NCBI GenBank assembly: GCA_007122565.1
Contig: SKTJ01000080.1
Span: forward strand, 1 to 13,110
Source: Syntrophomonadaceae bacterium
Lineage (GTDB): Bacteria; Bacillota; Dethiobacteria; DTU022; UBA8154
Reading direction: 5' to 3'
DNA length: 13,110 nucleotides
Made by a program: the position numbers and the translations under genes
Shown here: positions 1 through 7,123 of the stretch, piece after piece
Layout: the number at the start of each line of letters is the position of its first letter
How positions within the stretch are numbered: the stretch's first letter is position 1
The notes under the pieces: model-generated
What the model was told of the DNA's origin: nothing
Database searches by the model: none
What the model saw: the letters and a program-made list of their open reading frames with translations, nothing else

Positions 1-86
1 ACGTCGAACTTTAATCTTACCTAAACTTTCATCCTGGGGAAAATAATGGTATTTCCAGGTGGACAACCTCACAATCGTAAAGATAC

Positions 87-94
87 AAGGAGGA
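87..94 (+). promoter_or_regulatory. Ribosome binding site fixing a GTG start at 101
   Basis: AAGGAGGA lies 6 nt before GTG 101. A longer reading from GTG 59 is open but would place this strong Shine-Dalgarno sequence inside the coding region, and I see no comparable site before 59. The 14 extra residues also add nothing that resembles the family. Confidence 0.75.
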
Positions 95-100
95 ACGGGC

Positions 101-775
101 GTGATCTTTGAGCATAATTATATAGAGGGCAGAACGATCGAAGATGTGTGGCGGGATGCCATGTGGTGCTGTGTCCGTAACGGTTATGCCTACCGGGTGG
201 AAGTAGGCAGCTATGAAGGTCAATTAAGAAAACAAATGGACTATGCTGTGTTAAGGATACTGGAACCTTTTACACGTCCTTTAAGCGTACAAACCCCCGA
301 AGCTTGCGGTTTCTCTGCACCCACCAGCGAGGAGAAGATCTGGAGTTATTTCAGCCATTATATCGTGGGGACAGGAAAAAGTTCCAATGAAGATTATACA
401 TACGGGGAGTTTATTGCACCGCAAATTCCCAGGGCCGTTGAACTGTTAAACAATGCTGCAGGAAATACTAACCAAGCCTGCATACAAATCGGAAACGAAA
501 ACTCGATTAACCTGAATGATCCCCCCTGTCTACGAGTGATCACTTTCAAGGTTGTAAACGGTCTGCTTCAAATGTCGGTGTTCTTCCGCAGTTGGGATCT
601 TTTTGCCGGTCTGCCGGAAAATTTAGGAGGGTTGCAACTGCTTAAAGAATATGTGTTGGCTCAATTAACCTTTCCTGTCCAGGATGGACCCATTGTGGCA
701 TACAGTGATGGTTTGCATATCTACGAACAGTATTTTTCACTGGTAAATGCCCTAAACATCGATAAAATAGACTAA
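101..775 (+). CDS. thyA: Thymidylate synthase, methanogen-type (short ThyA-fold)
   Basis: Predicted to convert dUMP to dTMP with 5,10-methylene-tetrahydrofolate (or a related C1 carrier) in the cytoplasm. The 224-residue protein is shorter than E. coli ThyA (264), and similarity is concentrated in the C-terminal half. Visible residues, with E. coli equivalents by my own alignment, are the nucleophile C143 in DPPC (C146), R163 and D166 in FFRSWDLFAGLP (R166, D169), N174 (N177, the dUMP-selecting Asn; dCMP hydroxymethylases carry Asp there) and H206/Y208 in LHIY (H207/Y209). The His that follows the nucleophile in classical ThyA is Leu here, which fits the archaeal-type subfamily. GTG 101 is chosen for its ribosome binding site. 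nrdD follows after 20 nt, so the two are probably co-transcribed, and both serve deoxynucleotide synthesis. Family membership is well supported; exact cofactor use is not. Confidence 0.82.
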   Translation: MIFEHNYIEGRTIEDVWRDAMWCCVRNGYAYRVEVGSYEGQLRKQMDYAVLRILEPFTRPLSVQTPEACGFSAPTSEEKIWSYFSHYIVGTGKSSNEDYTYGEFIAPQIPRAVELLNNAAGNTNQACIQIGNENSINLNDPPCLRVITFKVVNGLLQMSVFFRSWDLFAGLPENLGGLQLLKEYVLAQLTFPVQDGPIVAYSDGLHIYEQYFSLVNALNIDKID

Positions 776-795
776 TTTAAGAAGGGGAGGCAAGG

Positions 796-2886
796 ATGCT
801 AAAAAAAATTAAAAAAAGAGATGGTCAAATTGTTCCTTTCGATCAGGATAAGATAACCATAGCTATTTATAAAGCGGCAAAAGCAGTGGGTGGCAGCGAT
901 TTTGACCGTGCAAGGCATCTTTCTGATCAGGCTGTTGAAATCCTGGAAAAAAACTTTCCCGTAAATGTCCCAGCTGTGGAGGAAATCCAGGATGTGGTGG
1001 AAAAAGTTCTGATTGAGCACGGCCATGCCAAGACAGCCAAGGCCTATATCCTTTACCGTAAACAGCGCACGGAGCTAAGGGATTTTCATTCCCTGATGGT
1101 TAATACAGGTAAAATGGTGCAGGAGTACCTGGAGCGAAACGACTGGAGAGTTAACGAAAACAGTAATATGAATTACTCCCTACAGGGTTTAAACAACCAT
1201 ATTATTGCTAATATCACCCAAAAATATTGGATCGAAAAAATATATCCTGTCGAGGTCCGGTCAGCCCACGAAAGCGGAGATATGCATATCCACGATCTTG
1301 GCCTATTGGCGCCATACTGTTGCGGTTGGAGCTTTGAGGACCTGTTGAGCCGGGGTTTTCGGGGTGCCCCGCAAAAGGTAACCTCAGGCCCGCCCCGCCA
1401 TTTCCGGACGGCTCTTGGCCAACTAATCAATTTTTTCTATACACTGCAGGGTGAGGCTGCCGGCGCTCAGGCGATCGCCAATTTTGACACATACCTTGCC
1501 CCCTTTATTCGTTATGACGGGATTGGTTACCGGGAAGTGAAGCAAGCACTCCAGGAGTTTGTTTTTAATCTTAATGTTCCAACACGTGTCGGTTTTCAGA
1601 CACCATTTATTAATATTACCCTTGATGTTACCGTTCCCTCCATCCTGGCGGATCAGCCGGTGATAATCGGGGGCGAGCCGAAAGATGAAACTTACAGTCA
1701 ATTCCAGGCAGAGATGAACATGATCAATAAGGCCTTTTGCGAAGTGATGATGGCGGGGGACGCAGATGGACGAATCTTTACTTTTCCCATTCCCACATAC
1801 AACGTAACAGAGGAGTTTTTTGAAAATCCGGTCTCGGAAAATATTATGGAGATGACGGCTAAGTATGGGATCCCGTACTTTGCCAATTTTATAAATTCCG
1901 ATCTATCTCCCGATGATGTGCGCAGCATGTGCTGCCGCCTGCGTCTCGATAACCGGGAATTAAGGCGCCGCGGAGGAGGCTTATTTGGCGCAAACCCTCT
2001 TACCGGTTCAATCGGAGTCGTAACCATAAACTTGCCCCGTATTGGCTACAAAGCGAATTCGCTGGAAGAATTCCTGGATAAAGTGGAGGTTATGGCAATC
2101 CTTGCAAAAGAAAGCATGGTTACTAAGAGACTTGTGCTTGAACAGCTCACCGAAAACGGTCTTTATCCCTATTCCAAACATTTCCTGCGTGACGTGCACA
2201 CCCGTTTCGGCCAGTACTGGGCGAACCATTTCAACACTATCGGCATTATCGGCATGAACGAAGCCCTACTCAACTTTATAGGCGAAGACATTACCACGCC
2301 CAAAGGACAGGCCACTGCAAACACTATCTTAGACCACCTACGCGCCATCATGATCAGATTCCAGGAAGATACGAAACAGATGTTTAACCTGGAAGCAACA
2401 CCGGGAGAAGGGACGAGCTATCGCCTTGCCCTCCTGGACCGGGAATTGTACCCCGGCATTATCACGGCCGGTGATGATGAACCATACTATACCAATTCGA
2501 CACAACTTCCCGTAGCTCATACTGACGATGTCTTTGAAGCCCTGGAGCTTCAGGATGAACTGCAAACCAAATATACAGGGGGAACGGTGTTTCACGCTTT
2601 TCTTGGTGAAAAGGTGGAAAATACGGGGGCATGCAAGAAACTAATCAACAGTGTATTCAGCAACTTTAAACTGCCATACTTCTCCATAACACCAACGTTT
2701 TCTGTTTGCAGCACCCATAAATATCTTTCCGGAGAACAGCCCTTATGTCCCCATTGCGGCGAAGAAACAGAAATATGGAGCCGCGTGGTCGGTTACTACC
2801 GTCCAGTACAGAACTGGAATAAAGGGAAGAAGGAAGAATTTAAAGACAGGAAGACATTTACGTCAAAGGTAAATGCCCCATTATAA
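796..2886 (+). CDS. nrdD: Anaerobic (class III) ribonucleoside-triphosphate reductase NrdD
   Basis: Reduces ribonucleoside triphosphates to dNTPs without oxygen, using a glycyl radical installed by an AdoMet radical activase (NrdG). The 696-residue protein has an N-terminal ATP-cone (about 3-95), which is the usual allosteric activity site, then the glycyl-radical barrel. Candidate active-site cysteines are C175/C176 (APYCCGWS) and C379/C380 (MCCRL). A zinc site is formed by C638, H641, C651 and C654, so the first pair is CxxH rather than CxxC. The radical glycine is G666 in SRVVGYYRP, 31 residues from the C-terminus. Before GVVTINLPRIG, where formate-using enzymes such as T4 NrdD have Asn311, this protein appears to carry Ser; that suggests a thiol-redoxin or other reductant, but the alignment was made from memory. 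GGGGAGG at 784-790 supports the ATG. No nrdG gene follows. Confidence 0.96.
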   Translation: MLKKIKKRDGQIVPFDQDKITIAIYKAAKAVGGSDFDRARHLSDQAVEILEKNFPVNVPAVEEIQDVVEKVLIEHGHAKTAKAYILYRKQRTELRDFHSLMVNTGKMVQEYLERNDWRVNENSNMNYSLQGLNNHIIANITQKYWIEKIYPVEVRSAHESGDMHIHDLGLLAPYCCGWSFEDLLSRGFRGAPQKVTSGPPRHFRTALGQLINFFYTLQGEAAGAQAIANFDTYLAPFIRYDGIGYREVKQALQEFVFNLNVPTRVGFQTPFINITLDVTVPSILADQPVIIGGEPKDETYSQFQAEMNMINKAFCEVMMAGDADGRIFTFPIPTYNVTEEFFENPVSENIMEMTAKYGIPYFANFINSDLSPDDVRSMCCRLRLDNRELRRRGGGLFGANPLTGSIGVVTINLPRIGYKANSLEEFLDKVEVMAILAKESMVTKRLVLEQLTENGLYPYSKHFLRDVHTRFGQYWANHFNTIGIIGMNEALLNFIGEDITTPKGQATANTILDHLRAIMIRFQEDTKQMFNLEATPGEGTSYRLALLDRELYPGIITAGDDEPYYTNSTQLPVAHTDDVFEALELQDELQTKYTGGTVFHAFLGEKVENTGACKKLINSVFSNFKLPYFSITPTFSVCSTHKYLSGEQPLCPHCGEETEIWSRVVGYYRPVQNWNKGKKEEFKDRKTFTSKVNAPL

Positions 2887-2910
2887 TTTCACATTATTTG
2901 GGTGAACTTG

Positions 2911-4068
2911 ATGATAAACGGAATTAACCAACAACATATCCTGTTATGTGACCTGGACGCTTTTTTTGCGGCTGTGGAGCAGCGGGATAACCCGGAATTG
3001 CTCGGTAAGCCTGTAATTGTTGGGGGTGATCCTGCTGCCCGAGGGGTGGTCTCCACCTGTTCTTATGAAGCGAGGGAATACGGCGTCCACTCAGCTATGC
3101 CCATGCGACGCGCATTGAAGCGCTGCCCCGAAGCTATTGTTCTGCCGGTCAATATGCAGAAATACAAAGCAGTCTCCAGGCAAGTGCTGGAAGTATACGA
3201 GCGTTTTACGCCGGACATTGAGCCTGTTTCCATTGACGAGGCTTATTTGTCAGTACGCGAAGGTTACGAAACTGCGAAAAAGATCCGCAGGGCCGTGCGG
3301 GGGGAACTCTCCCTGCCTTTAACGGTGGGGGTATCCGTAAATAAATTGCTCGCTAAAATAGCATGTGAACTTGCCAAACCGGACAACGAAAAAGACATCT
3401 GGCCGGAAGAAGTCCCCACGGTCCTCTGGCCTCTGCCTGTAAGCGTTCTCCCTGGTGTGGGGCCCGTAACAGAACGAAAACTAAAGCGAAGCGGCCTGGA
3501 GACCGTTGGGGATCTGGCCGCTGCCCCCCTGGAAGCCCTCGTAAACATTCTTGGTAACACCGCGCTTACGCTCAGAGATTACGCCCATGGCCGTGATGAC
3601 AGGAAACTGACACAAATGCAGGCCCCCAAATCCCTTTCCGAGGAGACAACCTTCCCACAGGATATTTACGAGCGTGATTATATGCTCGCCACACTCCTTG
3701 ATCTTGCTGAGGAACTGGGCTACCGCCTGCGCTTAAGAGGATATTTGACCAGGAACGTATCCCTGAAACTGCGCTTTGCCGACTTCAAGACCATAACTCG
3801 GGCTGTGACCCTTGCCGAAGCAACGGACAGCGACCGTGATATTAATGCAATTGCCCGTGACCTGTTCAACCGCCACTGCGGCCGCCCCCCCTGGCGCCTG
3901 CTCGGCATCCGTGTTTCCTCCCTGGAAAAAGGCAGCCAGCTTTCACTAATGATAACGGATCAGGAAAAAGAACGCCATATCACCCAAACCACGGATCAAC
4001 TACGGGAAAAATTCGGCCGTAAGATGGTATTCAAAGCAAAACGCCTCATGGGGAAAAAAGAAACATAA
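2911..4068 (+). CDS. dinB: DNA polymerase IV (Y-family translesion polymerase)
   Basis: Low-fidelity polymerase that copies past damaged template bases and lacks proofreading. Counting from ATG 2911 (385 residues), the first metal-binding Asp is D14 in CDLDAFFAAVEQ, with F19 as steric gate against ribonucleotides. The finger motif SYEAREYGVHSAMPM follows, then the catalytic pair D109/E110 in SIDEAYLS and the palm motif GVSVNKLLAKIA. A helix-hairpin-helix thumb (LPGVGPVTERKL) and the little-finger domain follow. QLSLM at 343-347 resembles the beta-clamp-binding motif QLxLF, although it is not at the extreme C-terminus. GTG 2902 and TTG 2908 are possible earlier starts, but GGGTG at 2900-2904 sits 6 nt before ATG 2911. 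The gene starts 24 nt after nrdD, so it is probably read from the same transcript. No LexA-type operator was recognised. Confidence 0.95.
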   Translation: MINGINQQHILLCDLDAFFAAVEQRDNPELLGKPVIVGGDPAARGVVSTCSYEAREYGVHSAMPMRRALKRCPEAIVLPVNMQKYKAVSRQVLEVYERFTPDIEPVSIDEAYLSVREGYETAKKIRRAVRGELSLPLTVGVSVNKLLAKIACELAKPDNEKDIWPEEVPTVLWPLPVSVLPGVGPVTERKLKRSGLETVGDLAAAPLEALVNILGNTALTLRDYAHGRDDRKLTQMQAPKSLSEETTFPQDIYERDYMLATLLDLAEELGYRLRLRGYLTRNVSLKLRFADFKTITRAVTLAEATDSDRDINAIARDLFNRHCGRPPWRLLGIRVSSLEKGSQLSLMITDQEKERHITQTTDQLREKFGRKMVFKAKRLMGKKET

Positions 4069-4099
4069 AATACAATACAATGCACGACAATTCGTTTTT

Positions 4100-4163
4100 C
4101 TGGGGCCAAGATTCAAGGCAACAGCCGTGACAACAAATCTTCCGCTTATCCCGGATAAACCAG
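4100..4163 (+). other. Possible folded RNA in the dinB 3' untranslated region
   Basis: Several short complementary segments nest together. CTGG 4100-4103 can pair with CCAG 4160-4163. Inside are AAGATT 4108-4113 with AATCTT 4136-4141 (enclosing GGC 4117-4119 with GCC 4124-4126) and TTATC 4146-4150 with GATAA 4154-4158. Together they would form a three-way junction just before a terminator. The stems are short and could be chance; no known riboswitch consensus was recognised. Confidence 0.25.
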
Positions 4164-4179
4164 TTGAATGCATCTGAAT

Positions 4180-4204
4180 AAAAGGCCAGGAGGGTCTTTT
4201 TTTT
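4180..4204 (+). terminator. Rho-independent terminator after dinB
   Basis: AAAAGGCC 4180-4187 can pair with GGTCTTTT 4193-4200 (one G-T pair, 5-nt loop), and the T-run continues to 4204. It lies about 110 bases past the dinB stop and before the importer, so it probably separates the two transcription units. Confidence 0.6.
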
Positions 4205-4215
4205 ATCATCTTTTT

Positions 4216-4245
4216 TTGAACCAAAAATTGTTTTATTAATAAAAT
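4216..4245 (+). promoter_or_regulatory. Candidate sigma-A promoter for the ABC importer
   Basis: TTGAAC at 4216-4221 and TAAAAT at 4240-4245 are 18 nt apart, matching 4 of 6 and 5 of 6 consensus positions. They sit just after the dinB terminator and about 44 bases before ATG 4289. The region is AT-rich, so a chance match is possible. Confidence 0.4.
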
Positions 4246-4288
4246 AATATGTAAACAGGTTTTCAAATAAATTGAGGGGTTGTTAAGA

Positions 4289-5296
4289 ATGAGGAAATTT
4301 TTATTGTGGCTGGTATTTTTGCTGGCGATGGTATCCCTTTTTGCATACGTGGCCGGATGCAGCATCCAAAATGGGAAGACCGTTGTAAGGTTGAATGAGG
4401 TGACCCGTTCTGTATTTTATGCACCTATGTATGTGGCCATTAATCAGGGGTTTTTTGCTGAAGAGGGGATTGAGCTGGAACTGACCACCGGTCAGGGGGC
4501 GGACAATGTGATGACAGCCATGCTTTCGGGCCAGGCGGATATCGGTTTTATGGGGCCGGAAGCAACTATTTATGTCTATAACCAGGATCAGGCTGATTAC
4601 GCTGTTAACTTTGCCCAACTCACAAAACGGGATGGCTCATTTTTGGTGGCAAGGGAAGCGGACCCCGAATTTGACTGGGATATGGTAAGGGGAAAAACCA
4701 TTATCGGCGGGCGCAGAGGTGGTATGCCCCTGATGACCCTGGAGTATGTTTTAAAAGGCAAGGACATAATCCCCGGTGAGGATGTTGAGGTGCTTACGCA
4801 TATTGACTTTGCCCTGATGGCAGGAGCTTTCACCGGAGGCGAGGGTGATTATGTAACCCTGTTTGAGCCGGTGGCTGCTGCTCTGGAACAAGAAGGCGCC
4901 GGTTTCGTGGTTGCCTCTGTTGGTATGGAAAGCGGTGAGATTCCCTACACTGTCTTTTCGGCGCGCAAAAGCTACATAGAAGAAAACGAGGATATAATCC
5001 AACGGTTTACAAATGCCATTTATCGCGGTCAGCTCTGGGTGGATAGCCACTCTCCTGAAGAGATTGCTGCTGCCATTAAACCGTCTTTCCCCGATGCCGA
5101 CGTGGAGATTCTTACCGCTGTAGCCGAGCGCTATCAGGAGGTTGATGCCTGGGCGAAAAACCCTGTATTCACGGAAGAATCCTTTGTGCGGCTGCAGGAT
5201 GTGATGGAACTGGCCGGTGAACTGGATAAGCGGGCGCCTTATGCGGACCTGGTAACAAATTATTATGCAGAGCGGGCTCTGGAGGCAGTTGAGTAG
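4289..5296 (+). CDS. ABC importer substrate-binding lipoprotein, NMT1/THI5-like (NitT/TauT type)
   Basis: Extracellular solute-capturing component of the importer encoded by this gene and the next two. The 335-residue protein begins with MRK, a hydrophobic segment (about 4-22) and the lipobox VAGC with C24 as the likely lipidated cysteine, so it should be anchored to the outer face of the cytoplasmic membrane. The mature part has family features: YAPMYVAINQGFFAEEGI, LSGQADIGFMGPEATIY, and the later GEGDYVTLFEPVAAALEQ segment between the lobes. The family binds small organic or anionic compounds (sulfonates, nitrate, pyrimidine precursors); nothing visible picks among them. No thiamine riboswitch or metabolic gene sits nearby to decide. 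ATG 4289 is preferred over TTG 4280 because GAGGGG at 4274-4279 is 9 nt upstream of the ATG and would abut the TTG. Confidence 0.88.
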   Translation: MRKFLLWLVFLLAMVSLFAYVAGCSIQNGKTVVRLNEVTRSVFYAPMYVAINQGFFAEEGIELELTTGQGADNVMTAMLSGQADIGFMGPEATIYVYNQDQADYAVNFAQLTKRDGSFLVAREADPEFDWDMVRGKTIIGGRRGGMPLMTLEYVLKGKDIIPGEDVEVLTHIDFALMAGAFTGGEGDYVTLFEPVAAALEQEGAGFVVASVGMESGEIPYTVFSARKSYIEENEDIIQRFTNAIYRGQLWVDSHSPEEIAAAIKPSFPDADVEILTAVAERYQEVDAWAKNPVFTEESFVRLQDVMELAGELDKRAPYADLVTNYYAERALEAVE

Positions 5297-5340
5297 TATT
5301 TTTAGATTGTAAGATATTGAAGTTTCAGCATTCAAGTGCA

Positions 5341-5347
5341 AAAGGGG
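5341..5347 (+). promoter_or_regulatory. Ribosome binding site fixing a TTG start at 5356
   Basis: AAAGGGG lies 8 nt before TTG 5356. The open frame extends back to TTG 5317, but no good ribosome binding site precedes that codon, and the 13 extra residues precede the point where ABC ATPase similarity begins. Confidence 0.6.
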
Positions 5348-5355
5348 CGATTGTT

Positions 5356-6129
5356 TTGCAGGCTGGTCCGCTTGTTGATGTAAGAAATGTTTCCATGAAA
5401 TATCACACTCCCGAAGGGGAAATACCGGCGCTTAAAGATATCTCGATGGAAATCAGAAAAGGGGACTTTATCGGCATCGTGGGTCCAAGCGGGTGCGGCA
5501 AATCGACGCTGCTTAATATAATTGCCGGTTTGATCGCCTCATACGATGGTGAAGTTTTAATTCACGGCAAAGCAGTAAAGCGTGGCAGCAGGTTGATCGG
5601 TTACATGCCGCAAAGCGACCAGCTCTTTGAATGGCGCACGATCTGGAAAAATGTCCTGCTCGGCCTGGAAGTGCAAAACAACGTAAACGAGCGGACCGAG
5701 GCATTCGCAAGGCAACTGTTGGAGAACTATGGGCTTAAGGAATTTGCCCGGGCTTTCCCGAGCCAGCTTTCCGGGGGGATGCGCCAGCGGGTGGCCCTGA
5801 TCCGTACCCTTGCCGTTAATCCGGAAATACTCGTGCTTGATGAGGCATTTTCCGCCCTTGACTACCAGACGCGGCTGGTCGTGGCTGATGAGGTTAAGCA
5901 AATTATGGTCAAAGAAAACAAAACGGCGATCCTGGTAACACATGATATTTCCGAGGCGATCAGCATGTCCGATAAAATTGTTGTGCTGACGAAAAGACCG
6001 GGTAGTATCAAAAGTATACACAGCATTGAGCTGACCTGTAGCGACAATACTCCCATGAAAAGCCGGGAGGCCCCTGAATTTCGTCATTACTTTAACAGCA
6101 TATGGAAGGAACTGGATGTTCATGTCTAA
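5356..6129 (+). CDS. ABC importer ATPase, NitT/TauT (SsuB/TauB) type
   Basis: Cytoplasmic ATPase that drives the importer. Counting from TTG 5356 (257 residues), all nucleotide-binding motifs are intact: Walker A GPSGCGKS 43-50 with K49, a Q-loop near GYMPQSDQLFEWRT, signature LSGGMRQ 138-144, Walker B ILVLDE with D162/E163, the SALD D-loop, and switch H196 in THDISEA. The sequence LTKRPGSI after the H-loop is typical of the nitrate/sulfonate/taurine subfamily. It lies 59 bases after the binding-protein stop and overlaps the permease gene by 14 bases, so translation of the two is probably coupled. The motifs make the ATPase assignment secure; the substrate is unknown. Confidence 0.93.
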   Translation: MQAGPLVDVRNVSMKYHTPEGEIPALKDISMEIRKGDFIGIVGPSGCGKSTLLNIIAGLIASYDGEVLIHGKAVKRGSRLIGYMPQSDQLFEWRTIWKNVLLGLEVQNNVNERTEAFARQLLENYGLKEFARAFPSQLSGGMRQRVALIRTLAVNPEILVLDEAFSALDYQTRLVVADEVKQIMVKENKTAILVTHDISEAISMSDKIVVLTKRPGSIKSIHSIELTCSDNTPMKSREAPEFRHYFNSIWKELDVHV

Positions 6130-6937
6130 TGTGGATAAGACAGCATACATATCAAAAGAACATCAGGCTTACCTGCAGCAAAGAGATAGCTATAAGAAAC
6201 GTGTAGTGTTCGCTCAGATCGGGCTATTGGTTGTATTCTTTCTGTTATGGGAAATTGCCGGTAATTTAAGATGGATTGATCCATTTATCACAAGCCAGCC
6301 CACGCGCATCATGCGAACCCTGGTATCGCTGCATAACGAAGGGTCCTTGTATCACCATATTGCCATCACCGTCATGGAAACGGTGGCCGGTTTTATCCTG
6401 GGTACAATCATCGGGACCATGGTAGCTGTTGCCCTATGGTGGTCGAAATTCCTTTCCGACGTGCTGGATCCTTACCTGGTGGTTTTAAACAGCTTGCCGA
6501 AAATAGCCCTCGGTCCCATTTTAATTGTATGGATAGGTCACGGCGCTCCGGCAATTATTGCCATGGCCCTGCTTATATCCGTAGTTGTAACAATTCTCGG
6601 GGTCTATTCGGGCTTTACCCAGGTTGAACCGGAAAAAATCCGGCTGCTCGAGTCTTTTGGTGCGACCAGGGCACAGGTATTGCAAAAAGTAATTTTACCG
6701 GCAAGCGTTCCCACGATTGTATCCGCTTTAAAAATAAATGTTGGGCTGTCGTGGGTTGGCGTAATCGTGGGTGAGTTTCTAGTGTCAAGAGCCGGCCTTG
6801 GATACTTAATCGTCTACGGCGGGCAAGTCTTCAAGCTTGACCTGGTAATGACAAGCGTGCTTATCCTTGCTGTTGCTGCAGCGTTAATGTATCAGGCTGT
6901 TGTTTTACTGGAAAAACATTTCTTGAATTGGCAGTAA
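6116..6937 (+). CDS. ABC importer permease, NitT/TauT (SsuC/TauC) type
   Basis: Membrane-spanning subunit, expected to act as a homodimer with two copies of the ATPase. The 273-residue protein has a charged N-terminal tail followed by about six hydrophobic segments (roughly 30-50, 85-108, 119-142, 145-168, 205-228 and 243-264). The cytoplasmic EAA loop that contacts the ATPase spans about 171-199 (EPEKIRLLESFGATRAQ...ILPASVP), with the conserved Gly at 182. ATG 6116 overlaps the ATPase end by 14 bases and has AAGGA at 6106-6110. ATG 6122 is a second in-frame choice. A tandem repeat starts six bases after the stop, and no standard terminator was found there. Confidence 0.92.
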   Translation: MFMSNVDKTAYISKEHQAYLQQRDSYKKRVVFAQIGLLVVFFLLWEIAGNLRWIDPFITSQPTRIMRTLVSLHNEGSLYHHIAITVMETVAGFILGTIIGTMVAVALWWSKFLSDVLDPYLVVLNSLPKIALGPILIVWIGHGAPAIIAMALLISVVVTILGVYSGFTQVEPEKIRLLESFGATRAQVLQKVILPASVPTIVSALKINVGLSWVGVIVGEFLVSRAGLGYLIVYGGQVFKLDLVMTSVLILAVAAALMYQAVVLLEKHFLNWQ

Positions 6938-6943
6938 AATATC

Positions 6944-6970
6944 AGTTGGATAGTTGGGTAGTTGGGTAGT
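6944..6970 (+). repeat. Tandem octamer repeat (AGTTGGRT, three copies)
   Basis: Three consecutive copies are AGTTGGAT 6944-6951, AGTTGGGT 6952-6959 and AGTTGGGT 6960-6967, followed by a decayed AGT AGATAGT. The run begins six bases after the permease stop. Such short G/T-rich tandems can arise by replication slippage; no gene reads through it. Confidence 0.8.
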
Positions 6971-7018
6971 AGATAGTCAAAAAGATGAATTCTTAAAAAA
7001 GCTCAAATCTTGCACCTT

Positions 7019-7060
7019 GTTCTTTTGTGGGCGGACGATCCTGTCCGCCCACAAAAGAAC
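7019..7060. repeat. Perfect 18-bp inverted repeat with 6-nt loop
   Basis: GTTCTTTTGTGGGCGGAC (7019-7036) is exactly complementary to 7043-7060 around the loop GATCCT. RNA from either strand would form a very stable hairpin. No T-run follows in either direction, so it is not a textbook terminator, although it may still stop or stabilise transcripts at the end of the importer operon. A REP-like or miniature-element relic is an alternative. Confidence 0.85.
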
Positions 7061-7123
7061 CCCTCACATGCATTATAAAACTCACCCAAATATTTTCCCC
7101 TAGGGAACCGTAATAAAACAGAA

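Noticed and set aside
33..59. Inverted repeat CCTGG...CCAGG ahead of the thymidylate synthase gene
   Set aside because: Only five clean pairs with an imperfect interior; too weak to call an operator.
4075..4288. Thiamine (TPP) riboswitch ahead of the importer
   Set aside because: A GGATAA-CCAG segment at 4153-4163 recalls part of the consensus, but the CTGAGA and ACCTGATC elements are missing.
4751..5341. Minus-strand open frame of 196 codons opposite the binding protein
   Set aside because: Antisense to a well-supported gene, with no domain or ribosome binding site that I can see.
5557..6150. Minus-strand open frame of 197 codons opposite the ABC ATPase
   Set aside because: It lies entirely opposite a gene with every ABC motif intact and has no recognisable domain; it is a shadow of the real frame.
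7019..7060. Standard rho-independent terminator
   Set aside because: The hairpin is perfect but no T-run follows on either strand, so I list it as an inverted repeat instead.
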